Below are positions 9,344 through 18,135 of a stretch of DNA of 64,000 bases, one piece after another (within the stretch, counting starts at the first letter, position 1; each line of letters starts with the position of its first letter). Both the position numbers and the translations under genes were made by a program. The stretch is taken from the NCBI RefSeq assembly GCF_029024625.1, contig NZ_CP118953.1, positions 1,798,001 to 1,862,000 on the forward strand, read 5' to 3'. This stretch comes from Staphylococcus chromogenes (GTDB taxonomy: Bacteria > Bacillota > Bacilli > Staphylococcales > Staphylococcaceae). Below the pieces are notes generated by a model. That model saw only the letters and a list, made by a program, of their open reading frames with translations. It made no database searches and was not told where the DNA came from.

Positions 9344-9475
9344 TTAAAATTCATTATAGACAAATGTACTTTGTGCACCGCTATCCCCGTACAACAAATA
9401 CAAAGCCATCATTATTGCAAAATACAAAACCATTAATAAAAATGACTTTAGATACACATGATCTGCCAATTTCAT
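9344..9475 (-). CDS. dltX: DltX, small membrane protein of the dlt operon
   Basis: A 43-codon gene starting at the ATG at 9475, easily missed by length cut-offs. It encodes one hydrophobic helix (about residues 11-30, FLLMVLYFAIMMALYLLYG) and ends FVYNEF, matching the conserved C-terminal FxYxxF tail of DltX proteins. Work on the Dlt system places the DltX C terminus as the acyl carrier between DltB and teichoic acid, with the tyrosine accepting D-alanine. It is the first gene of the operon, 18 bp ahead of dltA, as in other Firmicutes. Confidence 0.9.
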   Translation of the reverse strand: MKLADHVYLKSFLLMVLYFAIMMALYLLYGDSGAQSTFVYNEF

Positions 9476-9823
9476 AGTACGTCACTTCTCTTTTCTAAAA
9501 TTGTCGTGCATAGAATTGTTAAACTCAGAAGTGAGCCAATATGTCCTTCGTTCCTCCTGGCTTTCCTTGATGTTTAACCCCAATTAAAACATACTTCACA
9601 TTTCTCATTCATCTGTTTCATTCATTTACACAAGTAATATTATAATACTATTCAGTCATTATATCTCTCTTTTTTAATAATTTAAGTAAAATTTAAACTT
9701 AATACGACTAAGGTCGTAGACAGTCTTATATCCTAGTCTATGCCTCATGTTTATCCTCTATCTCATATGTAAATAGCAGGTGAAAGAAAGGTAAACACCG
9801 AATCAATTCAGTTTTTAGCACTC
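9476..9823 (-). promoter_or_regulatory. dlt operon upstream region
   Basis: No coding frame is convincing in these 348 bp, which must contain the dlt promoter. A -10-like TATAAT on the minus strand lies at 9639-9644, but no good -35 is in register. A perfect inverted repeat, tacgac-taag-gtcgta, is at 9703-9718. The GraR motif described upstream of S. aureus dlt (ACAAATTTGT) is not present here. Confidence 0.4.
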
Positions 9824-9855
9824 AAAAAAACAAACATACAAATATTGTATGTTTG
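9824..9855 (-). terminator. Terminator after the 2-hydroxyacid dehydrogenase gene
   Basis: Perfect 10-bp stem caaacataca (9831-9840) and tgtatgtttg (9846-9855), loop aatat, followed on the minus strand by seven T. It lies 68 bp after the stop of the dehydrogenase gene and insulates dlt from it. Confidence 0.85.
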
Positions 9856-9922
9856 TTTAATCAATACTATATTATATAAAATACATATAAAAAAACTATT
9901 AATGATAAAATTCTATATCGTG

Positions 9923-10888
9923 CTAATGCCCTTTGACTTGATTGCGTGCTGTTTTGCTATGAAAGACATCTTCAATATTTAAGACACACGTTTGAATCAT
10001 TTGATCTCGCGTTAAAATAGAAGCACTACCGATATGAGGTGTGACAATCACATTTGGATATTTTAATAATGGGTGGTCTGTACGTATAGGTTCATCGCGT
10101 ACGACATCTAAACCAGCACCTGCAATCTCTTTATTTTCAATGGCTTCTATAAGGTCTTCTTCTACCACTAAGTCCCCACGTCCGATATTAATAAAAATTG
10201 CATCATTTCTCATATTTTTGAATACGTCACGATTAAAGGTGTTTTGTGTCTCAGGCGTTGAAGGGGCGGTGGAAATGATAAAATCACTCTCTTTAATCAA
10301 TGTTTCAAATGAGGTATAAAATGCACCCAATTCGCTTTCTGCTTTAAGGTTTTTTGATCGATTATGATATAAAATATCCGCATTAAATCCTTTCAGTCTG
10401 CGTGCAAAGGCCCTACCTATTTCACCCATTCCAAATATTCCTACTTTTGAACGGTAGATATCTTTACCTGCTAATAAGTATGGTCCCCAACTCTCCCATT
10501 TGCCATCTTGCACATATTTTTCCGCTTCTACAATTCGGCGCGATGTCGCAAGCATTAAAGCAAAACCTAACTCTGCCGTTGTTTCTGTGAGGACGTGAGG
10601 TGTGTTTGTCACCACAACACCATGACGTTCCGCTGCTGCCAAATCGATATTATCGTAACCTACCGCCATGTTGGCTACAACTTTTAAATGAGGTGCTGCT
10701 TGGAAAAGTTTTTCATCAATCTGTTCACTTAATGTGACAAGTAACGCTGTTTTATCTTTGGCTGACTGTATAAATTGGTCTCTTGGCATAGGTGTGAGGT
10801 GATGGTCCCACATCTCAACTTCTGATTGTCGTTCTAAGCGCGTCTTAAATTTCTCTGGAATTTGTCGCGTCACAAGTATTTTATTCAT
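9923..10888 (-). CDS. D-2-hydroxyacid dehydrogenase (glyoxylate/hydroxypyruvate reductase-like)
   Basis: NAD(P)-dependent enzyme of 321 residues. The cofactor fold is [13 protein letters not shown] near residue 147. The catalytic Arg is in [10 protein letters not shown], the Glu in VRDEP and the His in TPHIGSAS, the usual triad of the family. It reduces 2-keto acids such as glyoxylate or hydroxypyruvate, and the exact substrate cannot be read from sequence. I chose the ATG at 10888 (MNKILVTRQ). The upstream codons to 10909 run into the preceding gene without a ribosome-binding site. It overlaps the HAD phosphatase gene by 8 bp, so the two are cotranscribed. Confidence 0.88.
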   Translation of the reverse strand: MNKILVTRQIPEKFKTRLERQSEVEMWDHHLTPMPRDQFIQSAKDKTALLVTLSEQIDEKLFQAAPHLKVVANMAVGYDNIDLAAAERHGVVVTNTPHVLTETTAELGFALMLATSRRIVEAEKYVQDGKWESWGPYLLAGKDIYRSKVGIFGMGEIGRAFARRLKGFNADILYHNRSKNLKAESELGAFYTSFETLIKESDFIISTAPSTPETQNTFNRDVFKNMRNDAIFINIGRGDLVVEEDLIEAIENKEIAGAGLDVVRDEPIRTDHPLLKYPNVIVTPHIGSASILTRDQMIQTCVLNIEDVFHSKTARNQVKGH

Positions 10889-11678
10889 GTGTATCACTCG
10901 CCTTTTCAAGTTTCTGTTTTAATACTGCTAAATCTCGAACACTATAAGTTGGAGGTGTCGGTTTCGATAAGGCCTCTGATTCAGACGTAACGCCTGTTTG
11001 AACATGTATCGTGTCAATGCCGATATTAATTCCGGACAATATATCCGTATCATATAAATCGCCAATCATCGCAACATCTTTCGGGGAGACTTGTAATAAA
11101 TCAAGCGCTTTATGCATAATTGGCGTCTCGGGTTTTCCGATAAATTTAGGTTCTGTTTTTGAAGAAACCGTCACCACGCTTGTTAATGAACCATTTCCAG
11201 GCAAAAAACCTTGCTCTTTAGGAATAGAGGGATCTTTGTTCGTTGAAATAAACGTGGCACCATTTTGAACGGCCAATGTTGCGGTCGTAAGCTTATCATA
11301 AGTAATATTTTCATCTAACCCCATCACAACATAATCCACATCTATATCTGATTTAAGTACTAGACCTGCTTCTTTCAAAGCACTTTCTAATCCAGAACCT
11401 CCTACCATATATACTGAAGCTTGTGGGTGTTCAGAAGCGATGTAATCCGCTGTAGCCATCGCTGACGTCACGACCTCTTGCGGTTTTGCTTCTATATTCA
11501 TTTGCGTGAGCTTTTGAACCACATCTTCAGGTGATTTAGTAGAGTTATTCGTCACGTATAAATGAGGAATTTCTTGAACATTCAAATAGTCTATAAATTC
11601 ACGTGCCCCTGGAATCACATCATTGCCCTTATATAACGTTCCGTCTAAATCAATGAGAAAAGCTTTGTATGTTTTCAT
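10881..11678 (-). CDS. HAD-IIA family phosphatase (NagD/YutF-like)
   Basis: The 265-residue protein has HAD motif [13 protein letters not shown] at residues 8-19, motif [10 protein letters not shown], the motif III lysine in KFIGKPE and motif [12 protein letters not shown]. The large cap insertion between motifs II and III places it in subfamily IIA with NagD, AraL and Bacillus YutF, which dephosphorylate small sugar phosphates and nucleotides. It starts at an ATG overlapping the DUF86 gene stop by 4 bp and overlaps the dehydrogenase gene downstream, forming a compact three-gene operon. Confidence 0.88.
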   Translation of the reverse strand: MKTYKAFLIDLDGTLYKGNDVIPGAREFIDYLNVQEIPHLYVTNNSTKSPEDVVQKLTQMNIEAKPQEVVTSAMATADYIASEHPQASVYMVGGSGLESALKEAGLVLKSDIDVDYVVMGLDENITYDKLTTATLAVQNGATFISTNKDPSIPKEQGFLPGNGSLTSVVTVSSKTEPKFIGKPETPIMHKALDLLQVSPKDVAMIGDLYDTDILSGINIGIDTIHVQTGVTSESEALSKPTPPTYSVRDLAVLKQKLEKASDTHE

Positions 11679-12112
11679 TCTGCGTTCTCTCCTTTACCAA
11701 AAGCAGTGACAGGTACATTTTCATTTTCTAAAAAATAAACCACTTCCTCTATAAATTGACGATAGTAAGGCAAGGCCTCGTCGAAAAGTGGCTGTACCTC
11801 AGCCATATTTAATTCATCATATAAATGTACAAATTGTTTACGTACTTCAATCGTTTTATGTAAATGGAGCTTTGTTTCTTTAGAGATGGCACCTTCTAAT
11901 TCTAAAATGTCAATCACATCTTTATAGTTACCTGGATCTCTTAAAATAAATGCATCAATAATCATATTGCCTATATCCACAGAAGATTCAATCAACATTT
12001 GAGCCACGCGTTCAAATGCATAATGATTGTTTTTAACAGATTCATAGTCTTCTGTGAGTTGTTTTAAATAAGTCAGTTTACGAGATAATTTTTCCTTATT
12101 TACAAAATACAT
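11675..12112 (-). CDS. DUF86/HepT-like HEPN-domain protein (YutE family)
   Basis: A helical 145-residue protein, starting at the ATG at 12112 with AGAGGTGAC upstream. It carries the complete HEPN ribonuclease signature Rx4HxY as Arg91, His96, Tyr98 in [10 protein letters not shown]. In HepT-MntA systems this motif is the toxin active site. No MntA-type nucleotidyltransferase gene lies next to it. Instead it heads an operon with the HAD phosphatase and the dehydrogenase, as Bacillus yutE sits beside yutF. A housekeeping role is therefore more likely than a toxin role, but the intact motif leaves RNase activity open. Confidence 0.8.
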   Translation of the reverse strand: MYFVNKEKLSRKLTYLKQLTEDYESVKNNHYAFERVAQMLIESSVDIGNMIIDAFILRDPGNYKDVIDILELEGAISKETKLHLHKTIEVRKQFVHLYDELNMAEVQPLFDEALPYYRQFIEEVVYFLENENVPVTAFGKGENAE

Positions 12113-12210
12113 TTTCGTCACCTCTATTATCTTAATCATATCACAATTTTGCAGTTCCAATCATTTATCGTTATACTTGCCTTAACATTTTCATTGAAGG
12201 AGTTCGAAAT

Positions 12211-12477
12211 ATGATAGATATGTATTTATATGATGACGTTGAGCCTTCCCAAGTTCGATTCGTTGGGTTTGTAGGAGAACATAGTCGATACGATTTGGTT
12301 TTAATCCAAACAGATCGCCATTACGGAAAAACGCTTGTGCTCAACACACAAACTAATAAATTTGGAATTATAGGAACCGATGATTTAGAAGAAGAAGGCT
12401 ATATTGCTTATATTTTAGGTGTTAGCGAACAAGAAGGCGATGAAATTACAGCTTACTTGCATGAAGTGATTCAATAG
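12211..12477 (+). CDS. DUF3055-family protein
   Basis: A small acidic protein of 88 residues beginning MIDMYLYDD, with an AAGGAG ribosome-binding site 9 bp before the ATG. The sequence and its place opposite the YutE/YutF genes match DUF3055, a family confined to Firmicutes without a known role. No catalytic motif, signal peptide or membrane segment is visible. It is monocistronic on the plus strand and ends at a shared hairpin terminator facing the YidC-family gene. Confidence 0.8.
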   Translation: MIDMYLYDDVEPSQVRFVGFVGEHSRYDLVLIQTDRHYGKTLVLNTQTNKFGIIGTDDLEEEGYIAYILGVSEQEGDEITAYLHEVIQ

Positions 12478-12547
12478 ATAAAACAGCGCTAGGATATCAA
12501 TAATATTATTGATGCACGATTTCATGCTCAAATAATTGTATTAAAAG

Positions 12548-12585
12548 AGCCATCAAAATTTACCCTTGAATAAATTTTGATGGCT
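12548..12585. terminator. Bidirectional terminator, repeat-type hairpin
   Basis: Perfect 15-bp stem agccatcaaaattta (12548-12562) and taaattttgatggct (12571-12585) between convergent genes, identical in stem to 4369-4406 and 33504-33541. A T-rich run follows on the plus strand. Confidence 0.82.
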
Positions 12586-12609
12586 TTCTAATTTTTTAGG
12601 GGGTCCCGT

Positions 12610-13428
12610 TTATTTACTTTCGTCTGTTTTTGTATTTAAATTGCGCTCTAAGTTGATTGCTTCACGTTGCGCGCGTTTTCCAAAAATAATATTTGTACAC
12701 GCCATCTGAACAATTAAAAAACTAGCGTTTGTAATCCAATATAACGCAATCGCACTCGGGGTTTGCATTGCTGCGAGTATAATGAAAAGTGGCATTAAAA
12801 TAGCCAGAATAATAGACACACGCTTATGTTGAAAGTTCCCCATATTGACTAAAGGCTGAATGAAATAGAGTAAGCCTGCCAAAAGGGTTAAAACAAGTTC
12901 TGGATGTCTTAAGTCATAACCTAAAAACATCATTTCTGTCATTAATATATGATGACTTGGATGTTTAATTGCATATAATAGCCCCAGTAAAATAGGAATT
13001 TGTAACAATACAGGTAGACAACCTAACATGGTTTGAGAGGGATGCATACCATACAGTTTATACTTCTCCATTAACTTTTGATGAGCGATTTCTTTTTCCT
13101 CAGGTGTTTCGGCTTCTTTGAGTTTTTTTTTGCGTTCATTTATTAAAGGCTCAACGACAGGTTTAATATGTCTAAGACGATGACTCATTTTAGATTGGCG
13201 TACCATGAAAGGTAATAAACATAAGCGCACGAGTAAAACGAGTACAATAATCCCAAAACCAAAATGACCGCCTCCCCAACTGCTAAACAGTGTTAACAAT
13301 CGTTGCATTGGAACGATAAATATCATTTCGAAACTTTTCGAAATCCAATCACTACTTTTCATAGAACATCCTACTAAAAAAATTGCACAACTGAACACAA
13401 CCATTCCCTTTTTAAGTTGTGTCAACAT
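12610..13428 (-). CDS. yidC: YidC/Oxa1-family membrane insertase, lipoprotein type
   Basis: The 272-residue protein has a lipobox FLVGC with the modified Cys at residue 21, then about five membrane segments. The groove arginine is in LVLLVRLCLLPF (Arg68), and a positively charged cytoplasmic hairpin lies near residues 80-120. This is the Gram-positive YidC layout. YidC inserts and folds membrane proteins, alone or with SecYEG. The ATG at 13428 has better spacing from GAGGGG than the ATG one codon earlier. The gene stands between convergent DUF3055 and the YutD gene, a place where I do not recall yidC in other staphylococci. It may be a second copy, which this window cannot show. Confidence 0.88.
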   Translation of the reverse strand: MLTQLKKGMVVFSCAIFLVGCSMKSSDWISKSFEMIFIVPMQRLLTLFSSWGGGHFGFGIIVLVLLVRLCLLPFMVRQSKMSHRLRHIKPVVEPLINERKKKLKEAETPEEKEIAHQKLMEKYKLYGMHPSQTMLGCLPVLLQIPILLGLLYAIKHPSHHILMTEMMFLGYDLRHPELVLTLLAGLLYFIQPLVNMGNFQHKRVSIILAILMPLFIILAAMQTPSAIALYWITNASFLIVQMACTNIIFGKRAQREAINLERNLNTKTDESK

Positions 13429-13564
13429 CATTTAACCCCTCACAATTAATAGTCCACTGTCAGTATAACATGACTCCAAAACTAAAGAGATACAAATGAA
13501 ATCCTTTCATTTCTATCTCCTAAAATATATTGCGCACTCATAAAGAGGAATAATCAATTTCTCT

Positions 13565-13597
13565 AAAAAAGCCCCTGAAGTCAATCACTTCAGGGAC
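13565..13597 (-). terminator. Terminator after the lipA-yutD genes
   Basis: Nine-bp stem ccctgaagt (13573-13581) and acttcaggg (13587-13595) with a T run on the minus strand, 11 bp after the YutD stop. Confidence 0.82.
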
Positions 13598-13607
13598 AGT
13601 ATGAACA

Positions 13608-13973
13608 CTAATCTTGTATACTCGGCTGGATTTTAACATCCTTCAATTTATCTTCTGCAATAATACGCGCATCTTCTGCTAGGTGTTTTTCTGCTTCATG
13701 TTTGCTTAAACGACGCACAATGAAATAGGCACACCCAAAATTACAATACTCTAATAAATAGTCTTGTATCGTGGAAAAACGTTTATTATAGTCTGCTTTT
13801 TTGTGTGTATCTTTGTAGAACCCTTTTAAGCGTAACTGTTCATATCCGTAATCTCCAACGACAAAATCATATTTATCTAAAATTTCTGAGTACCTTGCGA
13901 CAAAATCTTCTTCAATAAATCCATTTTGATAAGATTCTAGAAGTTCAAAATAATGGTTACCTACTTTTATCAT
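13608..13973 (-). CDS. YutD-family protein (DUF1027)
   Basis: The 121-residue protein starts at the ATG at 13973 (AAGGTG 8 bp upstream), whereas the in-frame GTG at 13982 overlaps that site. It contains ENYQNGF-type aromatic/acidic N-terminal and KKADYNKRFSTIQDYLLEYCNFGCAYF segments characteristic of DUF1027/YutD. The family is conserved in Bacillales and always near lipA, with no demonstrated function. It follows lipA by 17 bp on the same strand and is followed by a terminator, so the two form an operon. No membrane segment or metal site is evident apart from two cysteines. Confidence 0.82.
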   Translation of the reverse strand: MIKVGNHYFELLESYQNGFIEEDFVARYSEILDKYDFVVGDYGYEQLRLKGFYKDTHKKADYNKRFSTIQDYLLEYCNFGCAYFIVRRLSKHEAEKHLAEDARIIAEDKLKDVKIQPSIQD

Positions 13974-13990
13974 GCTTATCACACCTTGGT

Positions 13991-14908
13991 TTATTGATTC
14001 AATTGCGCTTCACCAAGACGATGTTTTTCTTTAGCAGCTTCGTTTACTTGTTCATCAGCATGATATGAACTGCGAACTAAAGGTCCTGCTTGACAATGTT
14101 TAAATCCTTTTTCCATTGCCACTTTACGCAATTTACCAAATTCTAATGGTGTGTAGTATTTTTGAACTTTTAAGTGCTTGCGAGAAGGTTGTAAATATTG
14201 TCCAATCGTTAAAATATCTACATCATTTGCACGCAAGTCGTCCATCGTTTCGTAAATTTCTTCGATTGTTTCCCCTAAACCTACCATAAGACTTGATTTT
14301 GTAGGAACATCCGGTTGTAATTCTTTAGAACGACGTAAAAACTCTAACGTACGATCATAAGTGGCACGTGCACGAACTCTTGGTGTTAATCGACGTACCG
14401 TTTCAATATTATGGTTTAAAATATCTGGTTTAGAATCCATTAATGTTTTAAGTGCTTCGTAGTCGCCACCCATATCTGATGGTAAAATCTCAATTGTTGT
14501 GAATGGATTACGCTCACGAACTTTTCGAACAGTTTCAGCATATACGTTTGAACCTGCATCTTTTAAGTCATCACGTGCCACAGCAGTTATAACAACATGT
14601 TTTAAGTTCATTAATTCAACAGATTCTGCTACGCGTTCTGGTTCTTCAAGGTCAAGTTCATTCGGTAAACCTGTTTTTACCGCACAGAAACGACAAGCAC
14701 GTGTACACACAGCACCTAAAATCATAAATGTCGCAGTACGACGCGCGCCCCAGCATTCGTGAATATTCGGACATTTAGCTTCCTCACATACAGTATGTAA
14801 GTTTTTTTCACGCATCATTTTCTTGAGCCCAGTATAGTTCTCATTCGTGTTCAACTTTATTTTCAACCAATCTGGTTTACGTAATATTTCTTCATTTTTT
14901 GTAGCCAT
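13991..14908 (-). CDS. lipA: Lipoyl synthase
   Basis: Radical-SAM enzyme of 305 residues with both cluster motifs: the auxiliary cluster cysteines 41, 46 and 52 in [12 protein letters not shown] and the radical-SAM CxxxCxxC at 68, 72 and 75. It inserts two sulfur atoms into octanoyl groups on carrier proteins such as GcvH, encoded at 32.2 kb, consuming its auxiliary Fe-S cluster. The supply of clusters by SUF and Nfu (same window) is therefore directly relevant. Its order with yutD and yunD is conserved with Bacillus. Length and motifs are normal. Confidence 0.97.
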   Translation of the reverse strand: MATKNEEILRKPDWLKIKLNTNENYTGLKKMMREKNLHTVCEEAKCPNIHECWGARRTATFMILGAVCTRACRFCAVKTGLPNELDLEEPERVAESVELMNLKHVVITAVARDDLKDAGSNVYAETVRKVRERNPFTTIEILPSDMGGDYEALKTLMDSKPDILNHNIETVRRLTPRVRARATYDRTLEFLRRSKELQPDVPTKSSLMVGLGETIEEIYETMDDLRANDVDILTIGQYLQPSRKHLKVQKYYTPLEFGKLRKVAMEKGFKHCQAGPLVRSSYHADEQVNEAAKEKHRLGEAQLNQ

Positions 14909-14991
14909 AACAGCAGATACCCTCCTGTATTTTTAGGTCTCACTATATTATAGCGAACTTTACACTAAATTAAAATCTACTGGCTTAAAAT

Positions 14992-16311
14992 TCATAAACG
15001 CAGTAGCTTTTCTTTGAAAATATCTCTTAAAAATTCTGGCATTAGGTAATCTACCTTCTCATCTTTTAAAAGCGGGAAATAGCGTCCAAATGTATACATA
15101 TCAACTGTCCCTAAGGTATAAATTTCATCATCAATGATTTCTTTCCCTTGCACAAAATAACGTTGGGAAGAAGCAATATAACCTGCATCATATAAAATAT
15201 ATCCTCCAAAGATATCGCCTCGAAAACCTAAACCTTGTGCATTTTGATACATATATTCATTTTCACTCGCCAATAACAAGACTTCTTTTAATTTTAAACC
15301 ACTTAATTTTATCCGCACAGTATTAATCGGATGCGGTAACATTTGATGAATATCATATTCTGTGAGACGCGTATTTTCATACCCTCTTACTATCAGTCCC
15401 GCATTAATAATTGTACAGTCTGCTTCAGTAAATTCATTTACGCTTTCTGCTAAAAGATAACTTGCTTCAGTAATAAAATTTGTCGCCTTCTGAAATGTCA
15501 TCGGTCGTGGGACCACCGCTTTACTCAGTAAAGTACGTCCTTCTCTTTCAAAATCTGTGGTCACTTCAGGGAGCGTCTCTAATGGATGCAGTTGTGCCGT
15601 ATGACGAATGACTTTCCCTTCCTCAATATCTAACGTTACCTCGCCTAAATAATGCCCATATTTCCCAGCTGCTGCCATTAACACACCATTTTCAACTTTA
15701 CCGTTTTCAAAATAATGATGGGTATGTGCGCCAAATATAACGTCAATTTCTGGTAATTTTTCACATAACATTTCATCAAAGAAAATTCCGACATGACTTA
15801 AAATTATAAGCACATCATATTGCTTTTCATGTTCAGCTATTTCATCTTTAATCGCTTCAAAAGGATCTGTCACCACCCAATCTAACGCACGATAAAAGGG
15901 TGTAAACGGTGCTGTCGCCGCCACGAAAAGAAAACGAACGCCTTCAATCACCTTAACAGTTGATGAAACAAAATGATGTGGTAATTGCCCATGCTCATCA
16001 AAAACGTTGGCACACGTGACTGTAAAATTGGCATCTGCATATAAAGTTTGGAGGGCTTCATGTGAAATGGTCATCCCTTCGTTGTTACCTATCGTTGCGA
16101 TATCACAATGTGCTTCATTTAATAAGGCGACATTTCTTTTCCCCATCGTTCCTTCCGTTACAGGTAACGATAAATCCACGTGATCACCTATATCTACATA
16201 GAGTGAGGGATGACTTAATTGAGGTCGATGTTCAGCCATATATGTCGCTATGCGTTGATACTCATGCAAATGGCTATGTATATCGTTTGTATGATAAATC
16301 GTGATTCGCAT
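14992..16311 (-). CDS. Bifunctional metallophosphatase/5'-nucleotidase (YunD-like)
   Basis: The 439-residue cytosolic protein has no signal peptide. The metallophosphatase motifs are TNDIHSHL at residues 8-15, DIGDHVDLS near 40, GNNEG near 76, LSHVG and FGAHTHH near 190, followed by a 5'-nucleotidase C-terminal domain. The GNHE motif reads GNNEG, so the usual histidine is Asn. The relatives I recall (YunD) also vary here, so I do not read it as inactivation. The substrates are likely nucleotides or UDP-sugars. It is the first of three closely spaced leftward genes with the exporter and DUF72 genes upstream. Confidence 0.85.
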   Translation of the reverse strand: MRITIYHTNDIHSHLHEYQRIATYMAEHRPQLSHPSLYVDIGDHVDLSLPVTEGTMGKRNVALLNEAHCDIATIGNNEGMTISHEALQTLYADANFTVTCANVFDEHGQLPHHFVSSTVKVIEGVRFLFVAATAPFTPFYRALDWVVTDPFEAIKDEIAEHEKQYDVLIILSHVGIFFDEMLCEKLPEIDVIFGAHTHHYFENGKVENGVLMAAAGKYGHYLGEVTLDIEEGKVIRHTAQLHPLETLPEVTTDFEREGRTLLSKAVVPRPMTFQKATNFITEASYLLAESVNEFTEADCTIINAGLIVRGYENTRLTEYDIHQMLPHPINTVRIKLSGLKLKEVLLLASENEYMYQNAQGLGFRGDIFGGYILYDAGYIASSQRYFVQGKEIIDDEIYTLGTVDMYTFGRYFPLLKDEKVDYLMPEFLRDIFKEKLLRL

Positions 16312-16323
16312 ACCTATCTCTCC

Positions 16324-17148
16324 TTATCCCATCATAGTTTGAAGAATTAAATACACACCTAACACCAACATCACGATGCGTAAAATTAAAACGATTAAAT
16401 CGGATTGAATCGTTTTGTTCACTTTCACCCCGATTTGTGCACCGATATAGCTTGAAATGATTAATATAATGCTATACCCCCAAACGACATGATCAAGTAA
16501 AATGTGTCCAATAGATCCAGCTATACTTGAAAAGAAAATCATCATCATACTCGTACCGACGGCGACATGCGGTGGAAAGCGAAAAACAAGTAACATTAAA
16601 GGTGTCATTAAGGCGCCTCCACCAATCCCAAATAATCCTGACGTTAATCCAATGATAAACGATGCTATGACAGCAATATAAGGCACGACCCCATATTCAT
16701 AACGCTTACCATGAGAGTCAATGAAGGTTTTCATATATTTCGGCTTTTGGAACGCTTTGATTGGCGGTATTTTGTGACGAATCATAAGCAACATCGCGAC
16801 AAATATTAAGAAAATACCAAAATATAAATTAAAAGAGTCTATCGTTAAAAAACGACTTAGATATGCGCCAATGAAAGCACCCGGTAATATTCCTACTAAA
16901 AAGATCATGCCATTTTTAACGTCGACTTGTTTGACTTTCAAATACCCAATAGTAGAAGAAAGCCCTGTGGCAATTAAAATAATTGAAGAGGTTCCTATTG
17001 CAGTTTGAGGAGTAATCCCGTGCAATAGCCCTTGTGTCATACCAAAGTAAATCAAAGTAGGCACAATGATGATACCGCCGCCAATTCCCACTAAAGACCC
17101 GATAATAGCTGAAACGAGTCCAATGATAATCAATAACACAATGCTCAT
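16324..17148 (-). CDS. TauE/SafE (TSUP) family membrane transporter
   Basis: Hydrophobic protein of 274 residues with about eight membrane segments in two halves. Each half begins with the glycine-rich pattern GIGGGIIIVPTL (N-terminal) or GIGGGALMTPLM (C-terminal), typical of the TSUP family. Family members export or import sulfite, sulfonates or other sulfur compounds. No substrate is evident here. I chose the ATG at 17148, since the in-frame GTG one codon earlier is closer to the GGAGAG site. It lies 12 bp from both neighbours, as yunE does in the Bacillus yun region. Confidence 0.87.
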   Translation of the reverse strand: MSIVLLIIIGLVSAIIGSLVGIGGGIIIVPTLIYFGMTQGLLHGITPQTAIGTSSIILIATGLSSTIGYLKVKQVDVKNGMIFLVGILPGAFIGAYLSRFLTIDSFNLYFGIFLIFVAMLLMIRHKIPPIKAFQKPKYMKTFIDSHGKRYEYGVVPYIAVIASFIIGLTSGLFGIGGGALMTPLMLLVFRFPPHVAVGTSMMMIFFSSIAGSIGHILLDHVVWGYSIILIISSYIGAQIGVKVNKTIQSDLIVLILRIVMLVLGVYLILQTMMG

Positions 17149-17163
17149 CACTTTCTCTCCTTA

Positions 17164-18012
17164 TTAAAAAAGTTTAAGTTGTTGGGGTGCAAGACCTTCA
17201 TAATCAATATCAAGGTATTTTTGAAACATTTTTGCATTTTGCGCGGCATGGCCACCAGAATTATTGTTAAAGACAACGTAAACATTCTTCGCTTTTTGAT
17301 CTAAAATACGTACTTTTTCGGCTAAATCTTGTAATTCTGAGGCATTATAATCATATAAATAACGTACATCCCGCCATTCTTGGTCACTCATATCTTTTTT
17401 TGTCCATCCATGTACATTGCGTCCGTGAAAACGCACAAAGGCGAGTTCATGCGTTACGCGATTCACGAATGGAATACTGCCATCTCCAACTTGCGGCTCA
17501 TCACATACAGAGTGAATCAATCCTTGTTGCGTTAAAAATTCAAGCGTGTGTTCTTTCATCGGTCCTTCAAACCACGATTGATGCCTAAATTCAATACAAG
17601 TCGGAACATCTTTGAGCTGTGATTTTACAAACCGTATGTAATTTATATTCTTAGTATTGCAATCAAACCAAGGTGGAAATTGCACGAGTACCATCGCAAG
17701 TTTGTTTGCTTTAATCAAAGGATTAATCATTTGTTTGAAATCTTCGAATAAAGATTTGATGGATGACGCAAAGTCTTTATAATCTGCGTGTAAAGTCAGT
17801 GCTTGATGGATTTTCACAACAAACTTAAAACGTTCTGGTGTCTCTTTAATCCATTTTAAAATATTTCGTTCAGGCTGGATGGCATAGTAGGAAGCATCTA
17901 ACTCGACGATTGGAAAATGACTTGCATAAGTTTTTAATTTATCTGTTTGTCGAGCGACGTCTTCATACAATGAATCATGGTCTCCCCAACCTGTGAGTCC
18001 TATCTCTATCAT
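17164..18012 (-). CDS. DUF72-family protein (YunF/YecE-like)
   Basis: The 282-residue protein is predicted to form a TIM barrel. It begins MIEIGLTGWGDH, with VVELDASYYAI, FKFVVKIHQALT, VLVQFPPWF, CIEFRHQSW and YVVFNNNSGG, all DUF72 landmarks. The family has no settled biochemical role. I chose the ATG at 18012, preceded by GGTGATG, over the upstream in-frame ATG at 18030. It is the promoter-proximal gene of the leftward cluster with the TSUP exporter and YunD. Confidence 0.85.
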   Translation of the reverse strand: MIEIGLTGWGDHDSLYEDVARQTDKLKTYASHFPIVELDASYYAIQPERNILKWIKETPERFKFVVKIHQALTLHADYKDFASSIKSLFEDFKQMINPLIKANKLAMVLVQFPPWFDCNTKNINYIRFVKSQLKDVPTCIEFRHQSWFEGPMKEHTLEFLTQQGLIHSVCDEPQVGDGSIPFVNRVTHELAFVRFHGRNVHGWTKKDMSDQEWRDVRYLYDYNASELQDLAEKVRILDQKAKNVYVVFNNNSGGHAAQNAKMFQKYLDIDYEGLAPQQLKLF

Positions 18013-18135
18013 GTTCATCACCGCTTTCATTTTATCATATTCGCTTCATATTCGACGACTTGAAGGTTGTATCTTCCGTTTTTCAAGTGCGGCTTAGGGT
18101 AAAGGGTTAAAAAAGACATTTAGGAGCGATGATTC

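Noticed and set aside
11675-12112. HepT-MntA toxin-antitoxin pair
   Set aside because: No nucleotidyltransferase gene with the MntA motif lies on either side. The neighbours are metabolic genes.
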